A stretch of DNA of 23,881 bases from contig UQMC01000014.1 in assembly GCA_900542115.1 (NCBI GenBank), positions 1 through 23,881 of the forward strand, read 5' to 3'. The notes beneath the pieces are model-generated. The model was given only the letters and a program-made list of their open reading frames with translations. It was not told where the DNA came from and made no database searches. This DNA is from an uncultured Oscillibacter sp. GTDB lineage: Bacteria > Bacillota > Clostridia > Oscillospirales > Oscillospiraceae. The translations under genes and the position numbers were made by a program. This document shows, in pieces, positions 14,326 to 21,186 of the stretch. Position 1 is the first letter of the stretch. Every line of letters starts with the position of its first letter.

Positions 14326-14586
14326 ATGACACAGACCACTTTGAAAATTGACGGTATGATGTGCGGAATGTGCGAGAGCCACATCAACGATGCCATCCGC
14401 AAGGAGTTCCCGGTCAAAAAGGTCACGGCTTCTCACAGCAAGGGGATCTGCGTGATTATTTCCGACGCGCCGCTGGATGAGGCAAAGCTCCGCAAGACCA
14501 TTGACGATACCGGCTACACGCTGCTGGAGGTCCAGTCCGAGCCCTATGAGAAGAAGGGCGGCCTGTTCGGGCTGTTCCATCATTAA
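14326..14586 (+). CDS. Heavy-metal-associated (HMA) domain protein
   Basis: An 86-residue single-domain cytoplasmic protein with the ferredoxin-like HMA fold. The metal-binding loop GMMCGMCESH carries CxxC (Cys13, Cys16), the arrangement used by CopZ/Atx1 to hand Cu(I) to a P-type ATPase; DEAKLRKTIDDTGYTLLEV completes the fold. The tail EKKGGLFGLFHH ends in two histidines, which could add metal affinity. No copper ATPase or CsoR-type repressor is adjacent, so the metal and partner are uncertain. Start ATG 14326 has GGAGG 8 bases upstream. The gene is monocistronic, ending at the terminator at 14673. Confidence 0.88.
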   Translation: MTQTTLKIDGMMCGMCESHINDAIRKEFPVKKVTASHSKGICVIISDAPLDEAKLRKTIDDTGYTLLEVQSEPYEKKGGLFGLFHH

Positions 14587-14672
14587 CGCAGTTTTGCTCC
14601 CGCAGCTTCTCACGGCTTCTTTGCAGCTCCGAAAATTTGAAGCGGCGGCACGAACCGGTTTCCACTTTGTCG

Positions 14673-14700
14673 AAAAGAGCGCCCTTCGGCGCTCTTTTTT
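14673..14700 (+). terminator. Terminator of HMA gene
   Basis: AAAAGAGCGCC (14673-14683) pairs with GGCGCTCTTTT around a CTTC loop and runs into T6. It is a strong intrinsic terminator. Confidence 0.92.
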
Positions 14701-14701
14701 G

Positions 14702-14730
14702 TTGTAACTGCCGCCGCTGTGCTGTATAAT
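14702..14730 (+). promoter_or_regulatory. Promoter of SPFH/zinc-ribbon operon
   Basis: TTGTAA (14702-14707) and consensus TATAAT (14725-14730) with a 17-base spacer, starting right after the terminator of the HMA gene. The leader to ATG 14778 is about 40 bases. Confidence 0.7.
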
Positions 14731-14777
14731 GGGCTTAGATCGCGCACAGCAGCGCGGCCACGAAAGGAGAACGTACC

Positions 14778-16103
14778 ATGGGACTGATCAAAGCGGCATC
14801 CGGTGCCGCCGGCGGCGTGCTGGCGGACCAGTGGAAGGAATATTTTTACTGTGAGGCGCTGAGCGCCGATACGTTGGCGGTGAAGGGCCGCAAAAAGATC
14901 ACGGGCCGTTCCAGCAACTATAAGGGCGATGAGAACATCATCACCTCCGGCTCTGTCATTGCCGTGGCGGACGGACAGTGTATGCTCATTGTGGATCAGG
15001 GCAAGGTGGCGGAGGTCTGCGCCGAGCCCGGCGAATTTGTCTATGACGCCTCCACGGAGCCCAGCATTTTCGCCGGCCATCTGGGTGAGAGCATCGGAAA
15101 GGTGTTCCAGAACATCGGCAAGCGCTTTACCTTCGGCGGCGAGGCCCCCAAGGACCAGCGCGTCTATTATATCAACACCAAGGAGATCACCGGCAATAAA
15201 TACGGCACCGCCAGTCCCGTTCCCTTCCGGGTGGTGGACCAGCGGGCCGGTATCGACATGGATGTGGGCGTTCGCTGCTTCGGCGAGTACAGTTACCATA
15301 TCTCCAACCCCCTGCTGTTTTACACCAATGTCTGCGGCAACGTGACGGAGGACTATCCCCGCTCCACGCTGGACAGCCAGTTGAAAACGGAGCTGCTCAC
15401 CGCCCTCCAGCCCGCCTTTGCCAAAATCAGCGAACTGGGCATCCGCTACTCCGCCCTCCCCGGTCACGCCATGGAGCTGGCCGACACGCTGAACCAGATT
15501 CTCAGCGCCAAATGGCGGGAGCTGCGGGGCGTGGAGATCGTCTCCTGCGGCGTTTCCAGCGTCACCGCCAATGAGGAGGACGAAAAGACCATCAAGGAGC
15601 TCCAGCGCAATGCGGCCTTTATCGACCCCGCCCGGGGCGCCGCGCATCTGGTGGCCAGTCAGGGCGACGCCATGAAAATGGCGGCCTCCAATCCCAATGC
15701 CGGTCCCGCCATGGCGTTCATGGGGATGAATATGGCCGGTCAGGTCGGCGGCACCAACGCCCAGACACTTTATCAAATGGGACAGCAGCAGGCGGCACAG
15801 GCCCAACAGGCCCCGCAGGCCGCCGCTCCCGCAGCGGAGTGCTGGCGGTGCGCCTGCGGCGCGGAGAACACCGGAAAATTCTGCGTGGAATGCGGAAAGC
15901 CCCGGCCCGCTGCCGGTTGGAAATGCAGTCGGTGCGGCGCGATGAACGAGGGCAAATTCTGCGCCGAATGCGGTGCGCCCCGCCCTGCTGAGGAGCGCCG
16001 GTACCGTTGCAGCAAGTGCGGCTGGGAACCGAAGACCCCCGGCAACCCGCCCAAGTTCTGCCCGGAGTGCGGCGATCCCTTCAACGATGGCGACATGATC
16101 TGA
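14778..16103 (+). CDS. SPFH-domain protein with zinc ribbons (YdjI-like)
   Basis: A 441-residue protein of the YdjI/'virion core protein' group. An SPFH (stomatin/flotillin-like) domain spans roughly residues 20-290, with DQWKEYFYCEALSADTLAVKGR near the start. A Gln/Ala-rich linker (about 320-352) leads to three consecutive zinc ribbons built from CxCG / FCxECG pairs: ACGAENTGKFCVECGKPRP, CGAMNEGKFCAECGAPRP and CSKCGWEP with FCPECG. The first two are near-duplicates, indicating recent internal repeat expansion. In B. subtilis, YdjI helps recruit the membrane-stress protein PspA. No transmembrane helix is evident. Start ATG 14778 follows GAAAGGAGAACG. First gene of a four-gene operon. Confidence 0.88.
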   Translation: MGLIKAASGAAGGVLADQWKEYFYCEALSADTLAVKGRKKITGRSSNYKGDENIITSGSVIAVADGQCMLIVDQGKVAEVCAEPGEFVYDASTEPSIFAGHLGESIGKVFQNIGKRFTFGGEAPKDQRVYYINTKEITGNKYGTASPVPFRVVDQRAGIDMDVGVRCFGEYSYHISNPLLFYTNVCGNVTEDYPRSTLDSQLKTELLTALQPAFAKISELGIRYSALPGHAMELADTLNQILSAKWRELRGVEIVSCGVSSVTANEEDEKTIKELQRNAAFIDPARGAAHLVASQGDAMKMAASNPNAGPAMAFMGMNMAGQVGGTNAQTLYQMGQQQAAQAQQAPQAAAPAAECWRCACGAENTGKFCVECGKPRPAAGWKCSRCGAMNEGKFCAECGAPRPAEERRYRCSKCGWEPKTPGNPPKFCPECGDPFNDGDMI

Positions 16104-16136
16104 GCCGGCACGGCACAGATCTGAAAGGAGGGACTT

Positions 16137-17261
16137 ATGTCCACACAGGTTACAGAATTTAAATGTCCCGCCTGCACGGCGCCTCTGCGCTACGCGCAGG
16201 ACACTGGGCGGTTGGAGTGCGATTACTGCGGCAGCAGCTATACGGTGGAGGAGGCCGAGGCCTTCAGCGAGGAAAAGCAGAAGCAGGCGGAGGAAGCCTT
16301 TCAAAAGGAGGCCGAGGCAGCCAAGGCGGACGCCGGACAGTGGGACGCGCCGGAGGCGCAGGGCGATTGGGGCGCTGACGCCGCCCACCTGAAAACCTAC
16401 CACTGCCCCTCCTGCGGCGCGGAGCTGATCTGCGACGAGGCCACCGCCGCCACCTCCTGTCCCTACTGCGGCAACAACACTATCATCCCCGGCCAGTTCA
16501 CCGGCGCACTGAAGCCCGATCTCGTCATCCCCTTCAAGGTGGGGCGGGAGGAGGCCCTCAGCACCCTGCGGGCCCACTACAAGGGCAAGCGGCTGCTGCC
16601 CAAGCGCTTCTCCGATGAGAACCATATTCAGGAGATCAAGGGCGTCTATGTGCCGTTCTGGCTCTTTGACGGACAGGCGGAGGCGGATGTGGATTTCATG
16701 GCCACCCGCAGCAGCGTCATTGTCACCGGCCGGGAGCGCATCACCACCACCCGGCACTTTGCTCTGCGCCGGGCGGGGACCGTGAGCTTTGAAAAAATTC
16801 CGGCGGACGCCTCCCGGAAAATGCCGGACGATTACATGGACGCGCTGGAACCCTTTGACTACGGCGAGCTGAAGGAATTTTCCACCGCGTACCTCCCGGG
16901 CTTTTTCGCGGATATCCCCGATGTCAGCATTGAGGAATGCAGCCCCCGGGCGGAGCAGCGGGCGGAGAGCACCGCCATCGACGCCATGGAGCGTCAAGCC
17001 GTAGGCTATGAGACCTGCATGCCGGTGAAAAAGGAGGCCCATCTGCGCCGGGGCAAGGTCCGCTGTGCGCTGATGCCGGTCTGGCTCCTCAGTACGCAGT
17101 GGGAGGGGAAAAACTTCCTTTTTGCCATGAACGGCCAGACCGGGAAGATGGTCAGCGACCTGCCGGTCTCCCGGAAGCGGTACTGGACATGGTGGGCCGG
17201 AATTACGGCGGGCATTTCCGCGGCGGTGGCCCTTGTGGGCGCCGTGGCGGCGGCATTGTAA
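16137..17261 (+). CDS. Zinc-ribbon membrane protein (YdjG-like)
   Basis: A 374-residue protein starting with two TFIIB-type zinc ribbons: CPAC/CDYC (Cys10, 13, 28, 31) and CPSC/CPYC (Cys90, 93, 108, 111). A highly charged Glu/Lys/Ala segment (about 38-66), probably helical coiled coil, separates them. A conserved beta-rich domain of unknown function follows (LVIPFKVGREEAL, GVYVPFWLFDGQAEADV, DYMDALEPFDYGELKEFSTAYLPGF), and one transmembrane helix (about 350-374) closes the chain, so the zinc domains face the cytoplasm if the tail is anchored. It resembles B. subtilis YdjG, a partner of the PspA system. ATG 16137 has AAAGGAGG upstream, 33 bases after the SPFH gene. Confidence 0.86.
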   Translation: MSTQVTEFKCPACTAPLRYAQDTGRLECDYCGSSYTVEEAEAFSEEKQKQAEEAFQKEAEAAKADAGQWDAPEAQGDWGADAAHLKTYHCPSCGAELICDEATAATSCPYCGNNTIIPGQFTGALKPDLVIPFKVGREEALSTLRAHYKGKRLLPKRFSDENHIQEIKGVYVPFWLFDGQAEADVDFMATRSSVIVTGRERITTTRHFALRRAGTVSFEKIPADASRKMPDDYMDALEPFDYGELKEFSTAYLPGFFADIPDVSIEECSPRAEQRAESTAIDAMERQAVGYETCMPVKKEAHLRRGKVRCALMPVWLLSTQWEGKNFLFAMNGQTGKMVSDLPVSRKRYWTWWAGITAGISAAVALVGAVAAAL

Positions 17262-17274
17262 GGAGGTGGGACGC

Positions 17275-18117
17275 ATGAAACGCTTTTTCGCGTATGCAAC
17301 GCTCCTGCTTCTATCCCTGTGCCTCACTGTACCGGCGCTGGCGGCAGGCCCCGCCATAACAGAGGGCGCAGCCGTTACCGACCTTGGCGGCGTCCTGACA
17401 GCGGAGGAGCTTGCCTCGCTGGAGGATACCGCCCAGAGCCTTGCCGATGAATACGGCTGCGGTGTTTACGCTTTGCTGCTTCCGGATTTCACGGTCTACG
17501 GCTACGAGGATATTTTTGATTTCGCGCAGGATGTCTTTGAGGAAAACGCGCTGGGACTGGGTGATAGCCAAAACGGCGTATTGCTGGCGGTGAGTACGGA
17601 GACCCGGGACGTCAGCATTGCCGTACACGGCGATAGCGGCAACACGGCCTTTACGGATTACGGCCGGGAGGAGGTGCTCTATGACGCCTTTCTCTCCGAC
17701 TTCGGAAATGACGATTGGTACGCGGGTCTGGAGCATTATCTGGACACCTGCGGCTATCTTCTCTCCGAGGCCGCAAACGGCACGCCGGTGGATGTGGAGC
17801 CGGAGGAGCCTGTGAGCTTCGGCGCGGCCTTCGCTTCCTTCTTCGCCATGGCCCTGATTCCGGCGGCGATCATTGCCTTCATTGCCTGCGGCATTATGAA
17901 GGGACACATGAAGACCGCCCACCGGGCGGTAAACGCCGGAGCGTATATGACCAGCGCCGTGCAGCTGAAGGTGCGGACGGACCACTACCTCCACTCCACC
18001 ACGCTGCGTACCCCCATTGCCCCGCCGCCCAGCAGCAATCACCGCCCCAGCGGCGGCTACCGGGGTGGCACCACTGTCAACAGCCGAGGCTTTTCCGGCA
18101 GCAGCCGGAAGTTTTGA
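17275..18117 (+). CDS. TPM-domain membrane protein (YdjH/YgcG-like)
   Basis: A 280-residue exported membrane protein. A cleavable signal peptide (MKRFFAYATLLLLSLCLTVPALA, about 1-23) is followed by a TPM domain (about 30-165) beginning AAVTDLGGVLTAEELASLEDTAQSLADEYG, the form seen in YgcG/TLP18.3 proteins. A transmembrane helix follows at about 183-206, then a cytoplasmic tail rich in Gly, Ser, Arg and Pro that ends SRGFSGSSRKF. The TPM domain therefore lies outside the membrane while the tail meets the zinc-ribbon and SPFH partners inside. ATG 17275 follows AGGAGGTGGG, which overlaps the preceding stop codon. It is the third component of the ydjGHI-like set. Confidence 0.86.
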   Translation: MKRFFAYATLLLLSLCLTVPALAAGPAITEGAAVTDLGGVLTAEELASLEDTAQSLADEYGCGVYALLLPDFTVYGYEDIFDFAQDVFEENALGLGDSQNGVLLAVSTETRDVSIAVHGDSGNTAFTDYGREEVLYDAFLSDFGNDDWYAGLEHYLDTCGYLLSEAANGTPVDVEPEEPVSFGAAFASFFAMALIPAAIIAFIACGIMKGHMKTAHRAVNAGAYMTSAVQLKVRTDHYLHSTTLRTPIAPPPSSNHRPSGGYRGGTTVNSRGFSGSSRKF

Positions 18118-18146
18118 GGATAATTTTTTTAAAGTAAAGGAGAACA

Positions 18147-18377
18147 ATGATGGACGACCCTATTCTTGAGATTGAGCTGGAGGACTGCCCCGTGTGCCGA
18201 GGTGTCGGCGCCATTGAGGATGAGCAGAACTGGTGCGTTTACGTGATGTGTATGGACTGCGGCACAGAAACGGCCCATGTCGATTACAAGACGCCAGAGG
18301 AACGGCTGATCGCCGCTCAGCAGGCCGCTCACCTATGGAACATCGGCAAGGTGGTACACACCGGTGCCTGCGACTGA
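18147..18377 (+). CDS. Lar-like zinc-ribbon small protein
   Basis: A 76-residue protein with the layout of Lar-family restriction-alleviation proteins: LEDCPVC (Cys14, Cys17), a second pair VMCMDCG (Cys35, Cys38) and a C-terminal alanine-rich helix ending in HLWNIG, like the family's AIxxWN. Lar proteins are typically carried by phages and modulate type I restriction. Here it is the fourth gene of a chromosomal operon with no phage context, 29 bases after the TPM gene and before the operon terminator. It may therefore be a domesticated zinc-ribbon protein with another role. ATG 18147 (or ATG 18150) follows AAAGGAGAACA. Confidence 0.75.
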   Translation: MMDDPILEIELEDCPVCRGVGAIEDEQNWCVYVMCMDCGTETAHVDYKTPEERLIAAQQAAHLWNIGKVVHTGACD

Positions 18378-18433
18378 CGCAAAAACACACTGCGCGAGGC
18401 AGACAGCCAAAGCACGGCGTAATCTATCGAAAT

Positions 18434-18461
18434 AAAAGGAGGGCCAACGGCCCTCCTTTTT
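18434..18461. terminator. Bidirectional terminator, zinc-ribbon operon / bioY
   Basis: AAAAGGAGGGCC (18434-18445) pairs with GGCCCTCCTTTT (18449-18460) around AAC and continues into further T residues. On the other strand it follows the bioY stop codon directly. Confidence 0.92.
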
Positions 18462-19019
18462 TTATGACCGCGTATAGCCCGCCTTTTCCAAGCAGCGCAG
18501 CAGCGGCGGCGCAGCCAGCGTGACGATGGCCAGCTTGATGAGATCGCCGGGGATGAACACCGCCATTTTCATCACCAGCGCCGCCAGCGTGGCGTCCGAG
18601 CCGAGGTACAGCCGCATAATAAGGTACATATACGGCACGCCGACAAGGTACAGCACAAGGTCTCCCACCAGCGCCGCCAGAAAAACGGCGGGATGGCTGT
18701 GATGACGGGCTGTCAGCGCGCCGATGACCGCCGCAGCGGGAATCAGCCCCAGCAAAAAGCCGAAGCTGGGCTGAAGCACATAGCCGATGCCGCCGCCCTG
18801 CGTAAAGACCGGCAGGCCCAAAAGGCCGATAGCTACATACAATAGCTGGGACACCGCTCCCCATTTCCAGCCCAGCAGCACACCGGCAAACGCGGTAAAG
18901 AGGAACTGAAGCGTGATGGATGTAATGCCCACCGGAATCTGAAGCCACGCGCCGATGGCGGTCAGCGCCCCTAACAGAGCGGCTAAAATCAGGCTGCGTA
19001 GGGTACGATGTTGGTTCAT
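18462..19019 (-). CDS. bioY: Biotin transporter BioY
   Basis: A 185-residue integral membrane S-component of an ECF-type biotin importer, with six hydrophobic segments. Family signatures are ITSITLQFLFTAFAGVLLGWKWGAVSQLLYVAIGLLGLPVF in its first half (the TLQ/GLPVF region) and GFLLGLIPAAAVIGAL in the middle. No ECF ATPase or T-component genes are next to it, so it either works alone or shares the energising module with other S-components. No biotin synthesis genes are present here, which agrees with biotin auxotrophy or salvage, though the rest of the genome is unseen. Start ATG 19019 follows GGAGGCAGTTT. Divergent from birA across the operator at 19065. Confidence 0.95.
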   Translation of the reverse strand: MNQHRTLRSLILAALLGALTAIGAWLQIPVGITSITLQFLFTAFAGVLLGWKWGAVSQLLYVAIGLLGLPVFTQGGGIGYVLQPSFGFLLGLIPAAAVIGALTARHHSHPAVFLAALVGDLVLYLVGVPYMYLIMRLYLGSDATLAALVMKMAVFIPGDLIKLAIVTLAAPPLLRCLEKAGYTRS

Positions 19020-19049
19020 AAACTGCCTCCAAAGAGTGAATTTGCTTGC

Positions 19050-19078
19050 AGTGTAGCAGAGCGCGCCCCGATTGTCAA
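19050..19078 (-). promoter_or_regulatory. bioY promoter
   Basis: Minus strand: TTGACA (19073-19078) and TACACT (19050-19055) separated by 17 bases, with TGC just before the -10. The -35 lies inside the left arm of the BirA operator, so bound BirA would exclude RNA polymerase. Confidence 0.8.
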
Positions 19079-19110
19079 CCATTTTTTAAAATTAAGTTGA
19101 CAATCGGGGC
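19065..19110. promoter_or_regulatory. BirA operator (divergent bioY-birA)
   Basis: GCCCCGATTGTCAAC (19065-19079) and GTTGACAATCGGGGC (19096-19110) are perfect 15-base inverted repeats separated by 16 AT-rich bases. The core TTGTCAAC-N16-GTTGACAA has the arm sequence and spacing expected for the biotin operator of bacterial BirA repressors. It covers the -35 hexamers of both promoters, so biotinyl-AMP-bound BirA would shut off uptake and its own synthesis together. Confidence 0.88.
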
Positions 19111-19125
19111 GATATTTGCTATGAT
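19097..19125 (+). promoter_or_regulatory. birA promoter
   Basis: TTGACA (19097-19102) and TATGAT (19120-19125) with a 17-base spacer and an extended TGC. The -35 is part of the right arm of the BirA operator. Confidence 0.8.
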
Positions 19126-19150
19126 GTGGAGTATGGGGAGGTATATCATT

Positions 19151-20143
19151 ATGACAAAGGATACGATTCTGAGTTTGCTGCGCCAAAGCCCCGGGGAATT
19201 TGTCTCCGGTGAGGTCATCCGGCAGGCAGCGGGTGTCAGCCGTGCGGCGGTGAGCAAAGCCGTGGCTGTGCTGCGGCAGGAGGGCCACGAGATCGAATCC
19301 GTGACCAACCGCGGCTATCGCCTGATATCTCTTGCTGACAGTCTGCGGCCGGAGGAGCTGCGGCAGCGGCTTACAGGGCACCACATCGGTCAGGAGATCG
19401 TGTGTCTCCCCACCATCGACTCTACCAATAACGAGATCAAGCGCCGGGCCGTCAGCGGCTCCGTGGACGGTCTCGTAATTCTTGCCGATCAGCAGACCGG
19501 GGGCCGGGGCCGCCGGGGGCGGAGCTTCGTTTCCCCCGCCGGCAAGGGGCTGTACCTTTCGGCGGCGCTAAAGCCCTACTGCCCCCTGGAGCGGGTCAGC
19601 AGCCTTACCGCTTGGACCGCCGTGGCCCTGTGCGACGCCATTGAACAGGTGTGCGGCGTCCGCCCCGGCATCAAGTGGCCTAACGATTTAGTCTTGCGGG
19701 ATAAAAAGCTCTGCGGCGTGCTGACGGAAATGGAGCTGGAGGCGGAAACCGGCAGTCTTGGCTATGTCATCATCGGCATTGGAATCAATCTCCGGCAGAA
19801 TGAGGCGGATTTCGGCCCGGGGGTAGCCCCCACCGCCATTTCCCTTCAGCAGGCGTTGGGCCGCGCCCCGGACCGGACGGAACTGGCCGCCGCCGTGCTG
19901 CTATCGCTGGACAAGCTGTACCAGGATTTCCCGGAGCGGGCACAGGGGTATTTGGAGCGCTTCCGCCGGGACTGCCTGACACTATGCCGCCCTGTACGGG
20001 TGCTGTATCCTGGCGGCACCAGAGAGGGCACGGCGGTGGACATAACGGAGGACTTCGGCCTCACTGTCCGCTGGCCGGACGGAACGGTGGAAGCCGTGAC
20101 CTCCGGGGAGGTCTCCGTCCGAGGGCTGTACGGGTACGTATAA
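19151..20143 (+). CDS. birA: Biotin--[acetyl-CoA-carboxylase] ligase / biotin operon repressor BirA
   Basis: A 330-residue bifunctional protein: it activates biotin to biotinyl-5'-AMP, attaches it to carboxylase carrier proteins, and represses biotin genes. A winged helix-turn-helix fills residues 1-60 (FVSGEVIRQAAGVSRAAVSKAVAVLRQEGH), so it is the repressor type. The ligase domain has the biotin/ATP loop GGRGRRGRSF at 117-126 and KWPNDL at 175-180, with the lysine of KKLCG at about 186; the BPL C-terminal SH3-like domain follows (VRVLYPGGTREGTAVDITEDFGL). The usual Trp of GRGRxGRxW is Phe here. Start ATG 19151 has GGGGAGG 9 bases upstream; in-frame sequence further 5' would run through the promoter and is rejected. 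Confidence 0.96.
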   Translation: MTKDTILSLLRQSPGEFVSGEVIRQAAGVSRAAVSKAVAVLRQEGHEIESVTNRGYRLISLADSLRPEELRQRLTGHHIGQEIVCLPTIDSTNNEIKRRAVSGSVDGLVILADQQTGGRGRRGRSFVSPAGKGLYLSAALKPYCPLERVSSLTAWTAVALCDAIEQVCGVRPGIKWPNDLVLRDKKLCGVLTEMELEAETGSLGYVIIGIGINLRQNEADFGPGVAPTAISLQQALGRAPDRTELAAAVLLSLDKLYQDFPERAQGYLERFRRDCLTLCRPVRVLYPGGTREGTAVDITEDFGLTVRWPDGTVEAVTSGEVSVRGLYGYV

Positions 20144-20203
20144 GAGAATAAAATTTGGCTGCAGACCTGTGGGCCCACGCTGAAAGGTGAAAGGAGCGCC
20201 ATT

Positions 20204-20995
20204 GTGAAAATCGCATTGGCACAAATGAGCATGACCGCCGATATTGCGGAGAACCTGAAAAAAAGCCTTGCGTACTGCGATGAGGCAGCAGGCTGCGACC
20301 TGCTGTTCTTCCCGGAAATCCAGCTCTCGCCGTTTTTCCCGCAGTATGAAAAGGAAAATGTGGACGCCTACGCCATGGGCGAGGACACGGAGGCTCTCCG
20401 CCTGCTGGCGCAGAAGGCCGGTGAGCATCATTACTATCTTTCCCCCAACGTCTATCTGGAACGGAACGGCCATCGGTACGATGCTTCGCTCTGGATCGGG
20501 CCGGACGGTCAGGTGCAGGACATTGCCAAAATGGTGCACATCGCGCAGGCAAAGCAGTTTTACGAGCAGGATTACTACACGCCCTCTGAAGATGGCTTCA
20601 AGGTGTTCGACACCCCCTTCGGCAAAATCGGCATCGTGATCTGCTATGACCGCCACCTGCCGGAGAGCATTCGTACCTGTGTCCTGATGGGTGCGGAGCT
20701 GGTCATCGTTCCCACAGCCAACACCAAAGCGGAGCCGCTGGAGATGTTTGAGTGGGAAATGCGGGTGCAGGCCATGCAGAATCAGGTGTTCATCGCCATG
20801 TGCAACCGGGTGGGCACTGAGGGCGATATGGACTTTGCCGGCGAATCGCTGGTAATTCATCCCAGCGGCGCCGTGCTGAAAAAGGTGGACGATACCGAGC
20901 AGTTACTCACCTGCGATATTAATTTGGCCGAGGCCAGCTCACTGCGGAAAAAGATTCCGTATCTTGCCACCCGCCGTCCGGAATGCTATCTTTAA
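20204..20995 (+). CDS. Carbon-nitrogen hydrolase (nitrilase superfamily)
   Basis: A 263-residue amidase with the complete Glu-Lys-Cys triad of the nitrilase superfamily: Glu38 in FFPEIQLSPFF, Lys109 in IAKMVHI and Cys147 in IVICYDRHLPE. The ICYDxxxPE form and overall length recall N-carbamoylputrescine amidases and omega-amidases, but residues that would settle the substrate are not decisive, so only hydrolysis of an amide or carbamoyl bond is claimed. It starts with GTG at 20204, with AAAGGAG upstream. It lies 60 bases after birA in the same direction with no terminator visible between them, so it may be cotranscribed with birA; a biotin-related amidase role is possible but speculative. Confidence 0.88.
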   Translation: MKIALAQMSMTADIAENLKKSLAYCDEAAGCDLLFFPEIQLSPFFPQYEKENVDAYAMGEDTEALRLLAQKAGEHHYYLSPNVYLERNGHRYDASLWIGPDGQVQDIAKMVHIAQAKQFYEQDYYTPSEDGFKVFDTPFGKIGIVICYDRHLPESIRTCVLMGAELVIVPTANTKAEPLEMFEWEMRVQAMQNQVFIAMCNRVGTEGDMDFAGESLVIHPSGAVLKKVDDTEQLLTCDINLAEASSLRKKIPYLATRRPECYL

Positions 20996-21049
20996 ATCGT
21001 GTTTTCATCCGTCAAAGGGCTGTCGCAGTCTGACAGTAAGAAAAAATAC

Positions 21050-21080
21050 GTGCGGGGGACCCACATTGGGTCCCCCGCAC
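21050..21080. terminator. Hairpin terminator between nitrilase gene and pyk (1)
   Basis: GTGCGGGGGACCC (21050-21062) pairs perfectly with GGGTCCCCCGCAC around ACATT. On the plus strand AGCTTTT follows; on the minus strand ACGTATTTTTT follows, so it serves as a terminator for pyk and perhaps for both directions. Confidence 0.8.
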
Positions 21081-21131
21081 AGCTTTTGAACAAACGCTTT
21101 TCATGGATCGAAAAAGCCCTTCGGCAAAAAG

Positions 21132-21162
21132 AAAGTGTGGGCCGCGACGAGGCCCACACTTT
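21132..21162. terminator. Hairpin terminator between nitrilase gene and pyk (2)
   Basis: AAAGTGTGGGCC (21132-21143) pairs with GGCCCACACTTT (21151-21162) around a 7-base loop. GCGTTTTTT follows on the plus strand and CTTTTTGCC on the minus strand. It is the first barrier after the pyk stop codon and the second after the nitrilase gene. Confidence 0.8.
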
Positions 21163-21186
21163 GCGTTTTTTCCTGTTTTGATTTCA

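Noticed and set aside
14610..17357. Very long open frame on the minus strand opposite the SPFH and zinc-ribbon genes
   Set aside because: It mirrors real plus-strand genes with clear domains and ribosome binding sites; its translation is low-complexity (Gly/Ala/His/Leu rich) without family motifs, a by-product of GC-rich third positions.
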